Positions 44,261 through 52,877 of a stretch of DNA of 64,000 nucleotides are shown one piece after another (position 1 is the first letter of the stretch; every line of letters starts with the position of its first letter). This DNA is from Kiloniella laminariae. GTDB lineage: Bacteria; Pseudomonadota; Alphaproteobacteria; Kiloniellales; Kiloniellaceae. Under the pieces are notes generated by a model. The model saw only the letters and a program-made list of their open reading frames with translations. It ran no database searches and was not told where the DNA came from. The stretch covers positions 1 to 64,000 of the forward strand of contig NZ_JAPWGY010000010.1 in the NCBI RefSeq assembly GCF_027214005.1, read 5' to 3'. The translations under genes were made by a program, and so were the position numbers.

Positions 44261-45007
44261 ATGTTAGGCAAAACGGTCTTTTTTTACGTGTGTTTTACCT
44301 TGTTTGTTTTTCAGATTATTTTCACGTCTCAGGTAAATGCCTCTTCACAAGCTATTGGAGATGCTTTGAAAGACATTTATTCTGAACAGGAATATCAGAA
44401 AGATCTACCGCTTCAGGATCATGTCGGAACAAGCAACCAAAAACCGGCCACTCCGGAAATACAACCAGCCAAACCGAAAGAAAAACCGGAACCAAGAGAT
44501 CTGTCAGCCCTGGAGTTTCTGGGACAGATTATCCTGATTGGCTTTGCTGTTCTGGTCGGGATTCTTCTGATCAAGGCACTGGGGAATTACCTGATTGATC
44601 GCAAACGTCGGCCACAGAAACAAAAGCTGACAGAAGAACAGACACCATCCTATTCCCGCTTGGCCACCATATCAGAAGAACTCAGTGCAGAGACACTGGA
44701 TTATGTGGATAGTCTGGCACAAAAAGGAGAGTTCGAAGCTGCAATCAGGGCGCTGCTGTTTTGTTGTTTCAAACACATCAGGGACAGTTATCAGGCTGTA
44801 CTTCCTCCCGCATTGACAAACCGCGAAATTCTGGCTCTGGGCTGGCTCCATCCAGATATATCCCGACAGCTTGCCGTTATCGTCGGTACGGAAGAGCTGA
44901 CGCAGTTTGGTGGACGCTCGGCAGGGATATCCGAGTTTAACAAATGTCGTGAGGCTTTTATGCTTTTTGTTCAACCCGGAGCTAAAGGGGGAACAACGCA
45001 TGGATGA
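44261..45007 (+). CDS. DUF4129-type membrane protein, first gene of MoxR operon
   Basis: This 248-residue protein has a signal peptide (VFFYVCFTLFVFQIIF core, cleavage near VNA-S), a periplasmic Pro/Lys-rich linker, one TM (FLGQIILIGFAVLVGILLIKAL) and a cytoplasmic DUF4129-like domain with EFEAAIRALLFCCFKHIRDSYQAVLPPALTNREIL. ATG 44261 starts the signal peptide; the frame extends 45 bases more without reason. Its end overlaps the next gene by eight bases. DUF4129 proteins accompany MoxR and DUF58 genes in many bacteria; function unknown. Confidence 0.7.
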   Translation: MLGKTVFFYVCFTLFVFQIIFTSQVNASSQAIGDALKDIYSEQEYQKDLPLQDHVGTSNQKPATPEIQPAKPKEKPEPRDLSALEFLGQIILIGFAVLVGILLIKALGNYLIDRKRRPQKQKLTEEQTPSYSRLATISEELSAETLDYVDSLAQKGEFEAAIRALLFCCFKHIRDSYQAVLPPALTNREILALGWLHPDISRQLAVIVGTEELTQFGGRSAGISEFNKCREAFMLFVQPGAKGGTTHG

Positions 45008-46259
45008 CCGGATCTTTTCGTCTCGTACACTGCTGTGGCTGGTGCTGATCGGTATTCTTTCGTTTGCCGGTGCTTTTGTCGCTTCGCTCTATCAGGACAA
45101 GATAATCCACCTCAGCTCAATCGGTACCAACTCCTATTCACAGTCGGCCATCGGCCATAATGCCTTTAGTAGCTTGATGAAAAAGATGGATTACCGGGTT
45201 CGCACCAGTCGGAAAACCTGGGACAGAGCCGGCTATGCAGATGTTACCCTGCTGATTGAACCAGAAGATACCATGGGTGTAGAGGCTGTGCTCGAAGAGT
45301 TTTATGGTGCCGGAACTCTGGTTGTTTTGCCCAAATGGCATGCCTACCCCGACCCGGAAAATGAAAAATGGGTGCGCTCTGCCAGATTGAAATCCGACGG
45401 CGAAGTTGAAAATATTCTCCAGATTTTTTCTGATCGCATCGAATTGATCCGAGGGGCACCAGAGGATGTTCTTGAAAACTTTACCTGGGATAAAGATATT
45501 CTGACATTTTCCCAACAGCCCTGGATACAGGCGCCACAACTGATCCAGGGCAGTGATGATATCTTGCGACCACTGGTCTATAGCGACAAAGGCATTCTTC
45601 TGGCTGAATTTATTCAACCCAATGGTCTTCTGGACGGAATTGATAAAACCTGGATACTCAGTGATCCGGATATTCTCTCCAACCACGGGCTGGATAATGG
45701 CGGGAATGCTTATTTGGCAATCGGTATTATTGATGTCCTTACCGGAAACGGTCTTGGTGGTGTCGTGATCGACGAAACATCCCACGGTTATGTCAGCGAA
45801 CCCAGTCTCTGGCGCAGGATGTTCGAATTTCCTTTTGCCGTTGTCACCTTGTTACTGGTTGCGACTGTCGGGCTCTTGGGCTGGTCCAGTATTTCACGTT
45901 TTGGTCCGCCGCAAATAACTGAAAAAAGTTACCAATCAGGCAAGGGATTCCTGATCGACAACACTGCAGATCTGCTGGCTTTTGGCGGGCACGGTGCCTT
46001 GATGCTAAAGCACTACGCCGAGCGTTCACTGCAAACAGTCGCTCTGGGGCTGCACGCTCCCAAAGATCTGGAAGAGTATGAATTGTTGCAGTGGCTTGAT
46101 CGTGTTGGACAGGCGCGTGGATCAGATCTCATCAGCCACGAAATCATAAGAAATGCCCATTCTATCACCGAGGCTCCGGTGTTTGAGGTCATGCAGGCAC
46201 TCAAGGCGGCCCGGGATATTCATCGTTGGAAACAGGAGATGTTGCATGGAACTGGATGA
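45000..46259 (+). CDS. DUF4350-containing membrane protein
   Basis: The 419-residue protein has one N-terminal TM ([21 protein letters not shown]), a soluble DUF4350-like domain ([19 protein letters not shown], then a Rossmann-like [12 protein letters not shown]), and a second TM near residue 285 ([19 protein letters not shown]) followed by a cytoplasmic helical tail. The start at 45000 behind AAAGGGGGA overlaps the DUF4129 gene by eight bases; the open frame further up is in-frame extension only. Its end overlaps moxR by 14 bases, so coupling runs through the operon. Confidence 0.72.
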   Translation: MDDRIFSSRTLLWLVLIGILSFAGAFVASLYQDKIIHLSSIGTNSYSQSAIGHNAFSSLMKKMDYRVRTSRKTWDRAGYADVTLLIEPEDTMGVEAVLEEFYGAGTLVVLPKWHAYPDPENEKWVRSARLKSDGEVENILQIFSDRIELIRGAPEDVLENFTWDKDILTFSQQPWIQAPQLIQGSDDILRPLVYSDKGILLAEFIQPNGLLDGIDKTWILSDPDILSNHGLDNGGNAYLAIGIIDVLTGNGLGGVVIDETSHGYVSEPSLWRRMFEFPFAVVTLLLVATVGLLGWSSISRFGPPQITEKSYQSGKGFLIDNTADLLAFGGHGALMLKHYAERSLQTVALGLHAPKDLEEYELLQWLDRVGQARGSDLISHEIIRNAHSITEAPVFEVMQALKAARDIHRWKQEMLHGTG

Positions 46260-47202
46260 ACTCCGGACCATCAGTGAAAGTCTGAAAAATGAAGTACGCC
46301 GCACCATCGTTGGACAGGAAGGGGCGCTTGATCTGATGATGGTCAGCCTCCTGTGCAAGGGGCATCTGTTGCTTGAAGGCGTTCCGGGGACAGGAAAGAC
46401 TTTGCTTGTGCGATCTTTCTCAAAAGCCCTGAGCCTTAACTTTGGTCGTATCCAGTTCACACCTGATCTTATGCCAGGTGATGTGCTGGGAACAAACCTG
46501 TTCAATTTTCAGAGCAACGAGTTTTCGCTTACCAAGGGACCGATTTTCACCGATCTTCTGCTGGCAGACGAAATCAACCGGACCCCACCCAAAACCCAAT
46601 CAGCGCTGCTGGAGGCGATGAGTGAACGTTCAGTGACCATTGACGGTACCAGCCATGATCTCGGCCCCGGATTTCTGGTCATCGCGACACAGAACCCGAT
46701 TGAACAACAGGGGACCTATCCGCTGCCGGAAGCACAGCTTGACCGTTTCATGTTCAAATACATCCTGAGTTATCCTAGCCGCGATGAAGAGAGGGCGATT
46801 GTCGCCCGTCACGGGCATCAGACCTCCATGCCGGCTCTTGATGAGTTTGGCATCAGAAGTGTCGCTAACCTGGATAAGCTTGAGGAAATGCGAAAGCTCG
46901 TGTCTTCTGTCAAGATCAGTTCAGAACTCATTGACTATATTGTCGAAGTTGTTCGTGGGACACGTGAACATCCTTCCCTTCAATTTGGAGGATCTCCCCG
47001 TGCAGCAACCATGATTGCCGCTGCCTCGCGTGCCTATGCCGCGCTTCAGGGACGGGATTATGTCATTCCTGATGACGTAAAATTTGTTGCTGTGCCTGGG
47101 TTGCATCATCGGGTGGTTCTCTCTCCAAGTGCTGAAATTGAAGGTATTCGCACCACTCGTGTCATAGAGGAAATCCTCGAGCAAACGGCTGCGCCAAGAT
47201 AA
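46246..47202 (+). CDS. moxR: MoxR-family AAA+ ATPase
   Basis: The 319-residue MoxR ATPase has Walker A GVPGTGKT (45-52), Walker [10 protein letters not shown], the sensor stretch [22 protein letters not shown] and the C-terminal lid domain. MoxR ATPases act as chaperones, often with von Willebrand/DUF58 partners, as with the next gene. Start ATG 46246 has AGGAG ahead. It overlaps DUF4350 at its start and the DUF58 gene at its end (TAATG). Confidence 0.9.
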   Translation: MELDELRTISESLKNEVRRTIVGQEGALDLMMVSLLCKGHLLLEGVPGTGKTLLVRSFSKALSLNFGRIQFTPDLMPGDVLGTNLFNFQSNEFSLTKGPIFTDLLLADEINRTPPKTQSALLEAMSERSVTIDGTSHDLGPGFLVIATQNPIEQQGTYPLPEAQLDRFMFKYILSYPSRDEERAIVARHGHQTSMPALDEFGIRSVANLDKLEEMRKLVSSVKISSELIDYIVEVVRGTREHPSLQFGGSPRAATMIAAASRAYAALQGRDYVIPDDVKFVAVPGLHHRVVLSPSAEIEGIRTTRVIEEILEQTAAPR

Positions 47203-48518
47203 TGCGACCTACTCTGCGAGCCGCTTTTCTTGTAGGTTTGGGAATTCCCCTCAGTCTCGTGCTTATTGTCGGGAATGAAGGTCTCTGGCTGTTTGGCGTG
47301 CTCTATCTCTTTTTTGTTCTGTTACTGATTGGTTTCGACAGCCTGAACATGGTTTTGCCCTCCCGCCTGAACCTGCAGCAGGATATCCCTTCTTTGTTGC
47401 ATGCCGGGGGCGATGACTATGCCTATTTCAAACTCACGGTTGATACGACGCAACGTGCTTTTGGCCTTGATGCTCTGCTGGAAGTCGATGAGACTTATCT
47501 GAAACGCCCTGATCCCGCATATATCTCCCGTCTGGAACGCAGCGTGCCTGTTGATCTGGCATTCCCTTTACGCGTCAAGCGTCGAGGAAGTTGTCAACTC
47601 TCGCGTCTTTGGCTGCGATGGTATAGTCCCTGGGGACTGGTCGAACGTAAAACAGTCTGGGATCTGAAGAAAACCGTTACGATTATTCCCAATATTACTG
47701 CGGTTAAAAGCGCAGCGCTGCAACTGAGCAGCCGGGATGCCTTTCATGGTATAAAGGTCCAGAAACAGCAGGGCGATGGCACCGAGTTTGATGCTTTGCG
47801 AGAATATGTTCCCGGTTTTGATCTGCGATCCGTCGACTGGAAACATTCCGCCCGACATCGCAAGCTCGTCTGCAAGGAATTCCAGGTCGAACGTAACCAC
47901 AATGTCATTCTGGCTTTCGATACCGGACACCTGATGTGTCGACCTCTTGATGGCTTGCCACAGCTTGATCACATGATCAATGCTGGGTTGCTTTTGGGCT
48001 ATATGGCCTTGCGGGGCGGGGACCGGGTTGGTCTTTACGGGTTTAACTCGCGCATCCAGATGTTTGCTGAGCCCCTCGGCGGCAGTCGGGCTTTCCATCA
48101 TCTGCAAGCCAATTGTGCCCGGCTTGAATACCAGCATGACGAAACAAACTTTACCCTGGGGTTGGCGAACCTGCTTGGTAAATTGCCCCGCCGTTCCCTG
48201 ATTGTGATCTACACGGATTTTGTCGATACTGTCACCGCCGAGCTGATGATCGAAAATATTACCCGGCTGGCCAAACGTCATCTGATCCTGTTTGTTACAC
48301 TTTCTGACCGGGAGTTGATGAATATCTCTCAACTTCGTCCCGGCTCAGTGACAGATATTGCCCGTTCTGTTATCGCGGATGATTTTCTGCGTGAACGCCG
48401 GATTGTTTTTGAAAGACTGCGTCGTCTGGGAGTGCACTGTCTTGAGGCACCAGCCGCCTCTGTTAGTGCAGCTTTGGTCGAACGCTATCTCGAGATCAAA
48501 CAACAGGAACTGATATGA
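47202..48518 (+). CDS. DUF58 protein, MoxR partner
   Basis: The 438-residue protein starts with two TM segments (about 8-55). It has the DUF58 signature GDGTEFDALREYVPGFDLRSVDWKHSARHRKLVCKEFQVERN near residue 190-230, followed by a vWA-like domain whose metal-site sequence FDTGHLM is degenerate. DUF58 proteins are thought to be MoxR clients or adaptors at the membrane. It starts at TAATG overlapping moxR. Confidence 0.85.
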   Translation: MRPTLRAAFLVGLGIPLSLVLIVGNEGLWLFGVLYLFFVLLLIGFDSLNMVLPSRLNLQQDIPSLLHAGGDDYAYFKLTVDTTQRAFGLDALLEVDETYLKRPDPAYISRLERSVPVDLAFPLRVKRRGSCQLSRLWLRWYSPWGLVERKTVWDLKKTVTIIPNITAVKSAALQLSSRDAFHGIKVQKQQGDGTEFDALREYVPGFDLRSVDWKHSARHRKLVCKEFQVERNHNVILAFDTGHLMCRPLDGLPQLDHMINAGLLLGYMALRGGDRVGLYGFNSRIQMFAEPLGGSRAFHHLQANCARLEYQHDETNFTLGLANLLGKLPRRSLIVIYTDFVDTVTAELMIENITRLAKRHLILFVTLSDRELMNISQLRPGSVTDIARSVIADDFLRERRIVFERLRRLGVHCLEAPAASVSAALVERYLEIKQQELI

Positions 48519-48536
48519 TAATGGGAAGATCAGGGA

Positions 48537-49544
48537 ATGTCTGAGTTTACCTTGAAAAGTTCGCGCTTTCGGGCAGAACGGGAAAGTTCCTGGCGGGAAC
48601 TTCAGACGCTTGTTGAACGGGTTGAAAAGCAGGGGTTAACGTCACTTTCGGCAGAAGAACTCACCCGCTTGCCAAATCTCTACCGCTTTACCTTGTCTTC
48701 CCTGTCGGTTGCCCGAGGCGTTTCACTTGATCGCAACCTCCTGGAATATCTAGAACTTCTATCAACGCGGGCCTATTTCTGTATTTACGGCGTCAGGGCC
48801 AGTTTTGGCGGGGAGATCATCAAATTTCTGGTCGAGGATTTTCCAGCTGCTGTCTGGCAAGCACGCTGGCGTGTCCTGGGAACAACGCTGATTTTCTGTC
48901 TTGCGGCTTTCCTGGCCTTTTATCTGACAAGCGGGAATGAAGAGTGGTACTACACCTTTGTTTCTGATGGCATGTCCAGCGGGCGCACACCGGCCACGAC
49001 AACAGAAGATCTGCGCAAAGCCCTTTATGACGGTGCTGATGCAGAAGCATCGGCACTTAACCAGTTTGCCTCCTATCTTTTTTCCAACAATGTTTCCGTT
49101 GGCATGCTTTCTTTTGCTCTGGGTTTTGCCCTTGGCGTACCGACAGTTATGCTTATTTTTTATAATGGCGCTGTTTTGGGAGCTTTTGTTGCTCTTTACG
49201 TTGGCAGGGGCCTTGGGCTGGACATTGCCGCCTGGTTATCCATCCACGGCACAACTGAACTGCTGGCAATTATTCTCTGTGGTGCCGCCGGACTTGGCCT
49301 TGCCAAGGGAATCATCTCCCCAGGACGGGAAAGTCGTCTCGCCAACCTCGCGATAGAAGGTCGGGAAGCAGGAAAGCTGGTGATCGGCTGTGTCCTGATG
49401 TTGCTGATAGCCGCCATCCTTGAAGCTTTCGGTCGACAGTGGATTACAGATATTAGCCTGCGCCTTGGTATCGGTGGCAGCATGTTTCTGTTCTGGACGG
49501 GGTACTTCGGATATCTGGGGAGAAAAGCATGTCTAGAGCGCTAG
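48537..49544 (+). CDS. SpoIIM-like (stage II sporulation protein M family) membrane protein
   Basis: The 335-residue protein has a soluble N-terminal helical region (about 1-105, FTLKSSRFRAERESSWRELQTLVERV) and a C-terminal SpoIIM-type membrane domain of about five TM segments (LGTTLIFCLAAFLAF; GMLSFALGFALGVPTVMLIFYNGAVLGAFVALYV; further spans to the end). The organism is not a spore former, so the family name is historical. It follows the DUF58 gene by 18 bases and overlaps the RDD gene by 16. Confidence 0.82.
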   Translation: MSEFTLKSSRFRAERESSWRELQTLVERVEKQGLTSLSAEELTRLPNLYRFTLSSLSVARGVSLDRNLLEYLELLSTRAYFCIYGVRASFGGEIIKFLVEDFPAAVWQARWRVLGTTLIFCLAAFLAFYLTSGNEEWYYTFVSDGMSSGRTPATTTEDLRKALYDGADAEASALNQFASYLFSNNVSVGMLSFALGFALGVPTVMLIFYNGAVLGAFVALYVGRGLGLDIAAWLSIHGTTELLAIILCGAAGLGLAKGIISPGRESRLANLAIEGREAGKLVIGCVLMLLIAAILEAFGRQWITDISLRLGIGGSMFLFWTGYFGYLGRKACLER

Positions 49545-50569
49545 AACCCGGCAAGGTTTCTCCAGCTCGCATTCCCGGTTCAGGGACGCCGACTGAGGGG
49601 AAAAAGACAAAACAGAAACTCGATAATGTCTGGCGGAACACCGTCACGCCCGAAGGAGTGCCGGTCCGGATGGAACTGGCATCGCGTGGAGATCGTCTCG
49701 GGGCTGTGCTTATTGATCTGCTGCTCCTATACGGTGCACCGATCCTCTTGTTTTTAACCCTTCTGTTCTCAGGAGCTTTTTTTTATTTACCGGACGGAGA
49801 GAATTTCGGAGCCACCTTATTTGCCCTGATCAGAGTGTTGCTTTTTCTCTGGTATAATTTCTATTTTATCTTTTTTGAAATTCGCTGGCAGGGCAGAACA
49901 CCGGGCAAGAGGCTTCTGGGGCTAAGGGTCGTTGACCGGCGCGGGGGGCAGTTAACTTCAGGGGCCATATTCGCGCGAAACCTGATGCGCGAGCTGGAAC
50001 TGTTTCTGCCGCTATCCCTTCTATTTGTCCCTACTGGAGACGCTGCCCAAGCCTTGATTGCCCTGTTAAGTCTGGTCTGGGTCGGTGTTTTTCTCTGCAT
50101 TCCTTTTTTCAACAAGGACAGGATGCGGGTCGGTGATATGATTGCAGGAACCTGGGTTGTTCGCATTCCAAAGACGGTCCTGATGGAAGATATTGTACAG
50201 AGTAATACACCTGTTGCTGATAGCAAAAGGAACAGGTCTTCATCGTCTCATGAAGCCTATTCCTTTACTGATACCCAAGTTGATGCCTACGGTATCTACG
50301 AACTGCAAACGCTGGAGGAAATTCTGCGTAAACCGGCAGTAACAGCGAAAACCATCCAGGAAGTCGCTGAACGCATTCGCAAGAAGATCAAATGGCAGGC
50401 AGAGCCTGCAGGCGATCAGGGGATTAACCGTTTTCTCAGCAAGTCATCCCGCTTTCGCGTGGAGGAAGATCGCGCCTTCCTTGAGGCTTATTACGCCGCT
50501 TTACGTCGGAGACTTGAAAATAGGATGCTTTTTGGTCAACGCAAGGAAAACAAACACCAGAAAGACTGA
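49529..50569 (+). CDS. RDD-family membrane protein
   Basis: The 346-residue protein has an RDD domain: ELASRGDRLGAVLIDLLLLY (R..R..D) and QGRTPGKRLLGLRVVDRRGGQL between TM segments, then a C-terminal cytoplasmic helical extension (about 220-346) with Lys/Glu-rich pieces. It starts behind GGGGAGAAAAGC inside the end of the SpoIIM-like gene. RDD proteins are sometimes linked to ion transport, but the role here is unknown. Confidence 0.8.
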   Translation: MSRALEPGKVSPARIPGSGTPTEGKKTKQKLDNVWRNTVTPEGVPVRMELASRGDRLGAVLIDLLLLYGAPILLFLTLLFSGAFFYLPDGENFGATLFALIRVLLFLWYNFYFIFFEIRWQGRTPGKRLLGLRVVDRRGGQLTSGAIFARNLMRELELFLPLSLLFVPTGDAAQALIALLSLVWVGVFLCIPFFNKDRMRVGDMIAGTWVVRIPKTVLMEDIVQSNTPVADSKRNRSSSSHEAYSFTDTQVDAYGIYELQTLEEILRKPAVTAKTIQEVAERIRKKIKWQAEPAGDQGINRFLSKSSRFRVEEDRAFLEAYYAALRRRLENRMLFGQRKENKHQKD

Positions 50570-50699
50570 TCCTGCCTTGAGTCATAAAGACGTCATGGAA
50601 AGGCAATCCCTTTTCCTTGAAATATTCTGTACTACTCCGTATTATTTTTACGTTTATTTGAGGCAATAAATACAACTCAATTATCCTGAGGGGGAAAAT

Positions 50700-51470
50700 A
50701 TGGCAATCGTTGAAGATGTTACCGGGCACGAGTTCCGGATTGGTGATACAATAAGCAAGACCTTTTCGGTTTATTTAAAGAACTTTGTGCCTTTAACCTT
50801 AATCGTTCTCGTTCTTTCGGTACCAAGTCTCCTGCTTTCCTGGTATTTTGGTCACTTTGATCAAGCAGCCCTACAGGCCGAGCTGATGACAAATGGCTTT
50901 GGCATCAGCTATTTCCTACCCGTACTCGTCTCTATGCTGACGATGTACCTGGTTGCAGCCTCCGTCACCTATGGTGTTTTCCAAAGCCTGAGCGGAGGCA
51001 CTGTTGTTTTTGGAGAATGTCTGTCAAAGGGTCTCTCCCGCATCGTTCCGGTAATTCTGGTTGGTATTCTCGCAACAATTGTTATCGCTATCGGGATGGT
51101 TCTCTTGGTTGTTCCAGGAATAATGGCGACCGTAGCCCTGATTGTTGTTCTTCCTGTTGCCGTGATTGAAAATCCTGGAGCAATTGCGAGTCTGAAACGA
51201 AGCGCTGAACTGACATCAGGTAACCGCTGGATGATTTTTGGCCTGATTCTTATTCTCGGGGTAGCTGTTGGGGCCATTGGCTGGGTTATCGGACTGGTTA
51301 GTGCGAATCTGTTTCTCTCAGGGCTCAGTGTCGTCGCGATTTTGATCGGGGCAGTCTTTAATGTTGTTGCAGGTACATTCTTCCAGGTACTTTATGCCGT
51401 GGTATATAATAACCTGAGAGTATCCAAAGAAGGCATCTCTACCTCGCAAATCGCGTCAGTTTTTGATTGA
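50700..51470 (+). CDS. polytopic membrane protein of unknown function
   Basis: The 256-residue protein has about six hydrophobic segments with Gly-rich repeats (PVILVGILATIVIAIGMVLLVVPGIMATVALIVVLPVAVIENPGA). The SVYLKNFVPLTLI start and VLPVAVIENPGAIASLKRSAELTSGNRW block resemble the glycerophosphodiester-phosphodiesterase-type membrane domain/DUF family of YciC-like proteins. TGAGGGGG precedes the ATG. It is 130 bases after the RDD gene and ends at a terminator, so it may be the last member of this transcription unit. Confidence 0.6.
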   Translation: MAIVEDVTGHEFRIGDTISKTFSVYLKNFVPLTLIVLVLSVPSLLLSWYFGHFDQAALQAELMTNGFGISYFLPVLVSMLTMYLVAASVTYGVFQSLSGGTVVFGECLSKGLSRIVPVILVGILATIVIAIGMVLLVVPGIMATVALIVVLPVAVIENPGAIASLKRSAELTSGNRWMIFGLILILGVAVGAIGWVIGLVSANLFLSGLSVVAILIGAVFNVVAGTFFQVLYAVVYNNLRVSKEGISTSQIASVFD

Positions 51471-51495
51471 TCCAGGTTAAGGGCAATTAAATTTC

Positions 51496-51528
51496 AAAAA
51501 GCCGGAAAGGTCATCTTTCCGGCTTTTT
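51496..51528. terminator. strong bidirectional rho-independent terminator
   Basis: AAAAAGCCGGAAAG (51496-51509) and CTTTCCGGCTTTTT (51515-51528) form a perfect 14-bp stem with a five-base loop, with A and T tracts on both sides. It separates the membrane operon from the convergent DUF1801 gene. Confidence 0.92.
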
Positions 51529-51531
51529 GTT

Positions 51532-51960
51532 TTACGAAGACTGGTTTGTTTTCTTATCGTGGTGATAGGTCAACGCCATGGCAAGGCAGTGCTTTAAAGC
51601 TTGCACCGGAATATCATCTTCCGCGTAAAAAAGAATACAGCGATTGCCTTCATAGGTCATGATTTCAGGATAGAGTGCCCTGAAACGATCCACGAGATCT
51701 GTCTGGCAATGAAAATAGAGGCCACAGCTGCCATTAGACGACTTGATCTGGTCAAGGCGAATTGTTGTGCCGCTTTTGCTCCTGCTTGTCAGAAAGCTCG
51801 GCTGGCCCCATTTGAGAGTTTCTTCAAGCGGTCCGACGACACTGTTGGCCAAAGCTGTTTCGTAAATGAGTTCGCGAAGAAACAACAGCCGATCTTTAAC
51901 AGATTCTGGATAGGCGTCATAAACCGCCTGCATTTTTTCGGGAACAGGAAAATTGGACAT
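51532..51960 (-). CDS. DUF1801 protein (YdhG-like)
   Basis: This 142-residue small soluble protein belongs to the DUF1801/YdhG family, with VYDAYPESVKDRLLFLRELIYE, KWGQPSFLT and a C-terminal NRCILFYAEDDIP. Function is unknown. An in-frame extension to 52044 exists, but it overlaps pdxJ and lacks family features; ATG 51960 (MSNFPVPEKM) is preferred although its ribosome site is weak. It is just downstream of pdxJ in the same direction. Confidence 0.7.
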   Translation of the reverse strand: MSNFPVPEKMQAVYDAYPESVKDRLLFLRELIYETALANSVVGPLEETLKWGQPSFLTSRSKSGTTIRLDQIKSSNGSCGLYFHCQTDLVDRFRALYPEIMTYEGNRCILFYAEDDIPVQALKHCLAMALTYHHDKKTNQSS

Positions 51961-52027
51961 AAACTTATATTCAGATATCAGATAAGTCGAGTATATCTTC
52001 CCCACAAGTCTGCGACCAGTTTTCAGA

Positions 52028-52771
52028 TCAGGATTTTCTGGCAATCTCTTTCAGGTAGGCTTTGATTGCGCCGTCCATGCCATAGATGAGGGCATCGGCA
52101 GTCAGGGCATGACCTATAGAGACTTCGTCGACCCAGGGGATCGCCCTGAGGAAATGGGCCAGATTATCAAGATTGAGGTCATGTCCGGCATTTACGCCCA
52201 ATCCGGCTTTTCGCGCGACTTCTGCTGTATTTTTATAAAGAGACAAAACCTGTTCACGGTCATCGCGGAAGAAGCATTCAAAGTAGGGGCCTGTATAAAG
52301 TTCTATCCGATCAGCCCTGATTTCTGCTGCAGCAAGTGCCATTTCAGGTACATGATCCACAAAAACCGAGACCCGGGCCTTCTGTGCGTGCAGGCGGGCA
52401 ACAATTTCTGTCAACCACTCTCTCTGCGCCGGAATATCCCAACCGTGATCAGATGTTTTCTGATCGGGGTGATCCGGCACCAAAGTGACCTGATCCGGTT
52501 TTGTTTCGGCGACAAGATCCATAAAATCTTCGGTGGGGTAGCCTTCAATATTAAATTCGACCGGGCTGCTATAATCCCGCTTGAGCATGTCAGCCAGTTC
52601 ATAGACATCTGACCTGCGGGTATGGCGTTCATCCGGACGAGGGTGCACCGTGATGCCACCAGCTCCGGCATGGAGGGCAATACGGGCCATACCTGTCACA
52701 CTCGGATAATCAACATCCCGCTGATTGCGAAGCAAAGCAACTTTGTTCAGATTGATGCTCAGGACTGTCAT
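52028..52771 (-). CDS. pdxJ: pyridoxine 5'-phosphate synthase
   Basis: The 247-residue PdxJ enzyme condenses 1-deoxyxylulose 5-phosphate with 3-amino-2-oxopropyl phosphate to form pyridoxine 5'-phosphate, the last ring-forming step of vitamin B6 synthesis. Signature blocks are LSINLNKVALLRNQR, GGITVHPRPDERHT, ATLVPDHPDQKTSDHGWD-like VTLVPDHPDQ, and GLGVNAGHDLN. The gene diverges from a PdxR-like MocR regulator, and a perfect operator palindrome lies only 12 bases upstream of the start. Confidence 0.92.
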   Translation of the reverse strand: MTVLSINLNKVALLRNQRDVDYPSVTGMARIALHAGAGGITVHPRPDERHTRRSDVYELADMLKRDYSSPVEFNIEGYPTEDFMDLVAETKPDQVTLVPDHPDQKTSDHGWDIPAQREWLTEIVARLHAQKARVSVFVDHVPEMALAAAEIRADRIELYTGPYFECFFRDDREQVLSLYKNTAEVARKAGLGVNAGHDLNLDNLAHFLRAIPWVDEVSIGHALTADALIYGMDGAIKAYLKEIARKS

Positions 52772-52782
52772 AATGGCCTCGT

Positions 52783-52801
52783 TATTGTTACCGTAACAAT
52801 A
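52783..52801. promoter_or_regulatory. PdxR-type operator 1 (next to pdxJ)
   Basis: TATTGTTAC-C-GTAACAATA is a perfect 9-bp inverted repeat. A related half-site TATTGTTGC follows at 52804-52812. The palindrome lies 12 bases before the pdxJ start codon, so a bound regulator would block pdxJ transcription or initiation. Confidence 0.75.
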
Positions 52802-52859
52802 TTTATTGTTGCTGTTCTTGTTTGAATAATGTTCTTATTATCAATGCAGTCAACAAAAA

Positions 52860-52877
52860 TATTGTTAGGGTAACAAT
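52860..52877. promoter_or_regulatory. PdxR-type operator 2 (overlaps mocR/pdxR start)
   Basis: TATTGTTA-N3-TAACAAT repeats operator 1 with the same three-base centre (GGG here, CCG there). Its last two bases are the first two of the regulator's ATG, a position suited to autorepression. Confidence 0.7.
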
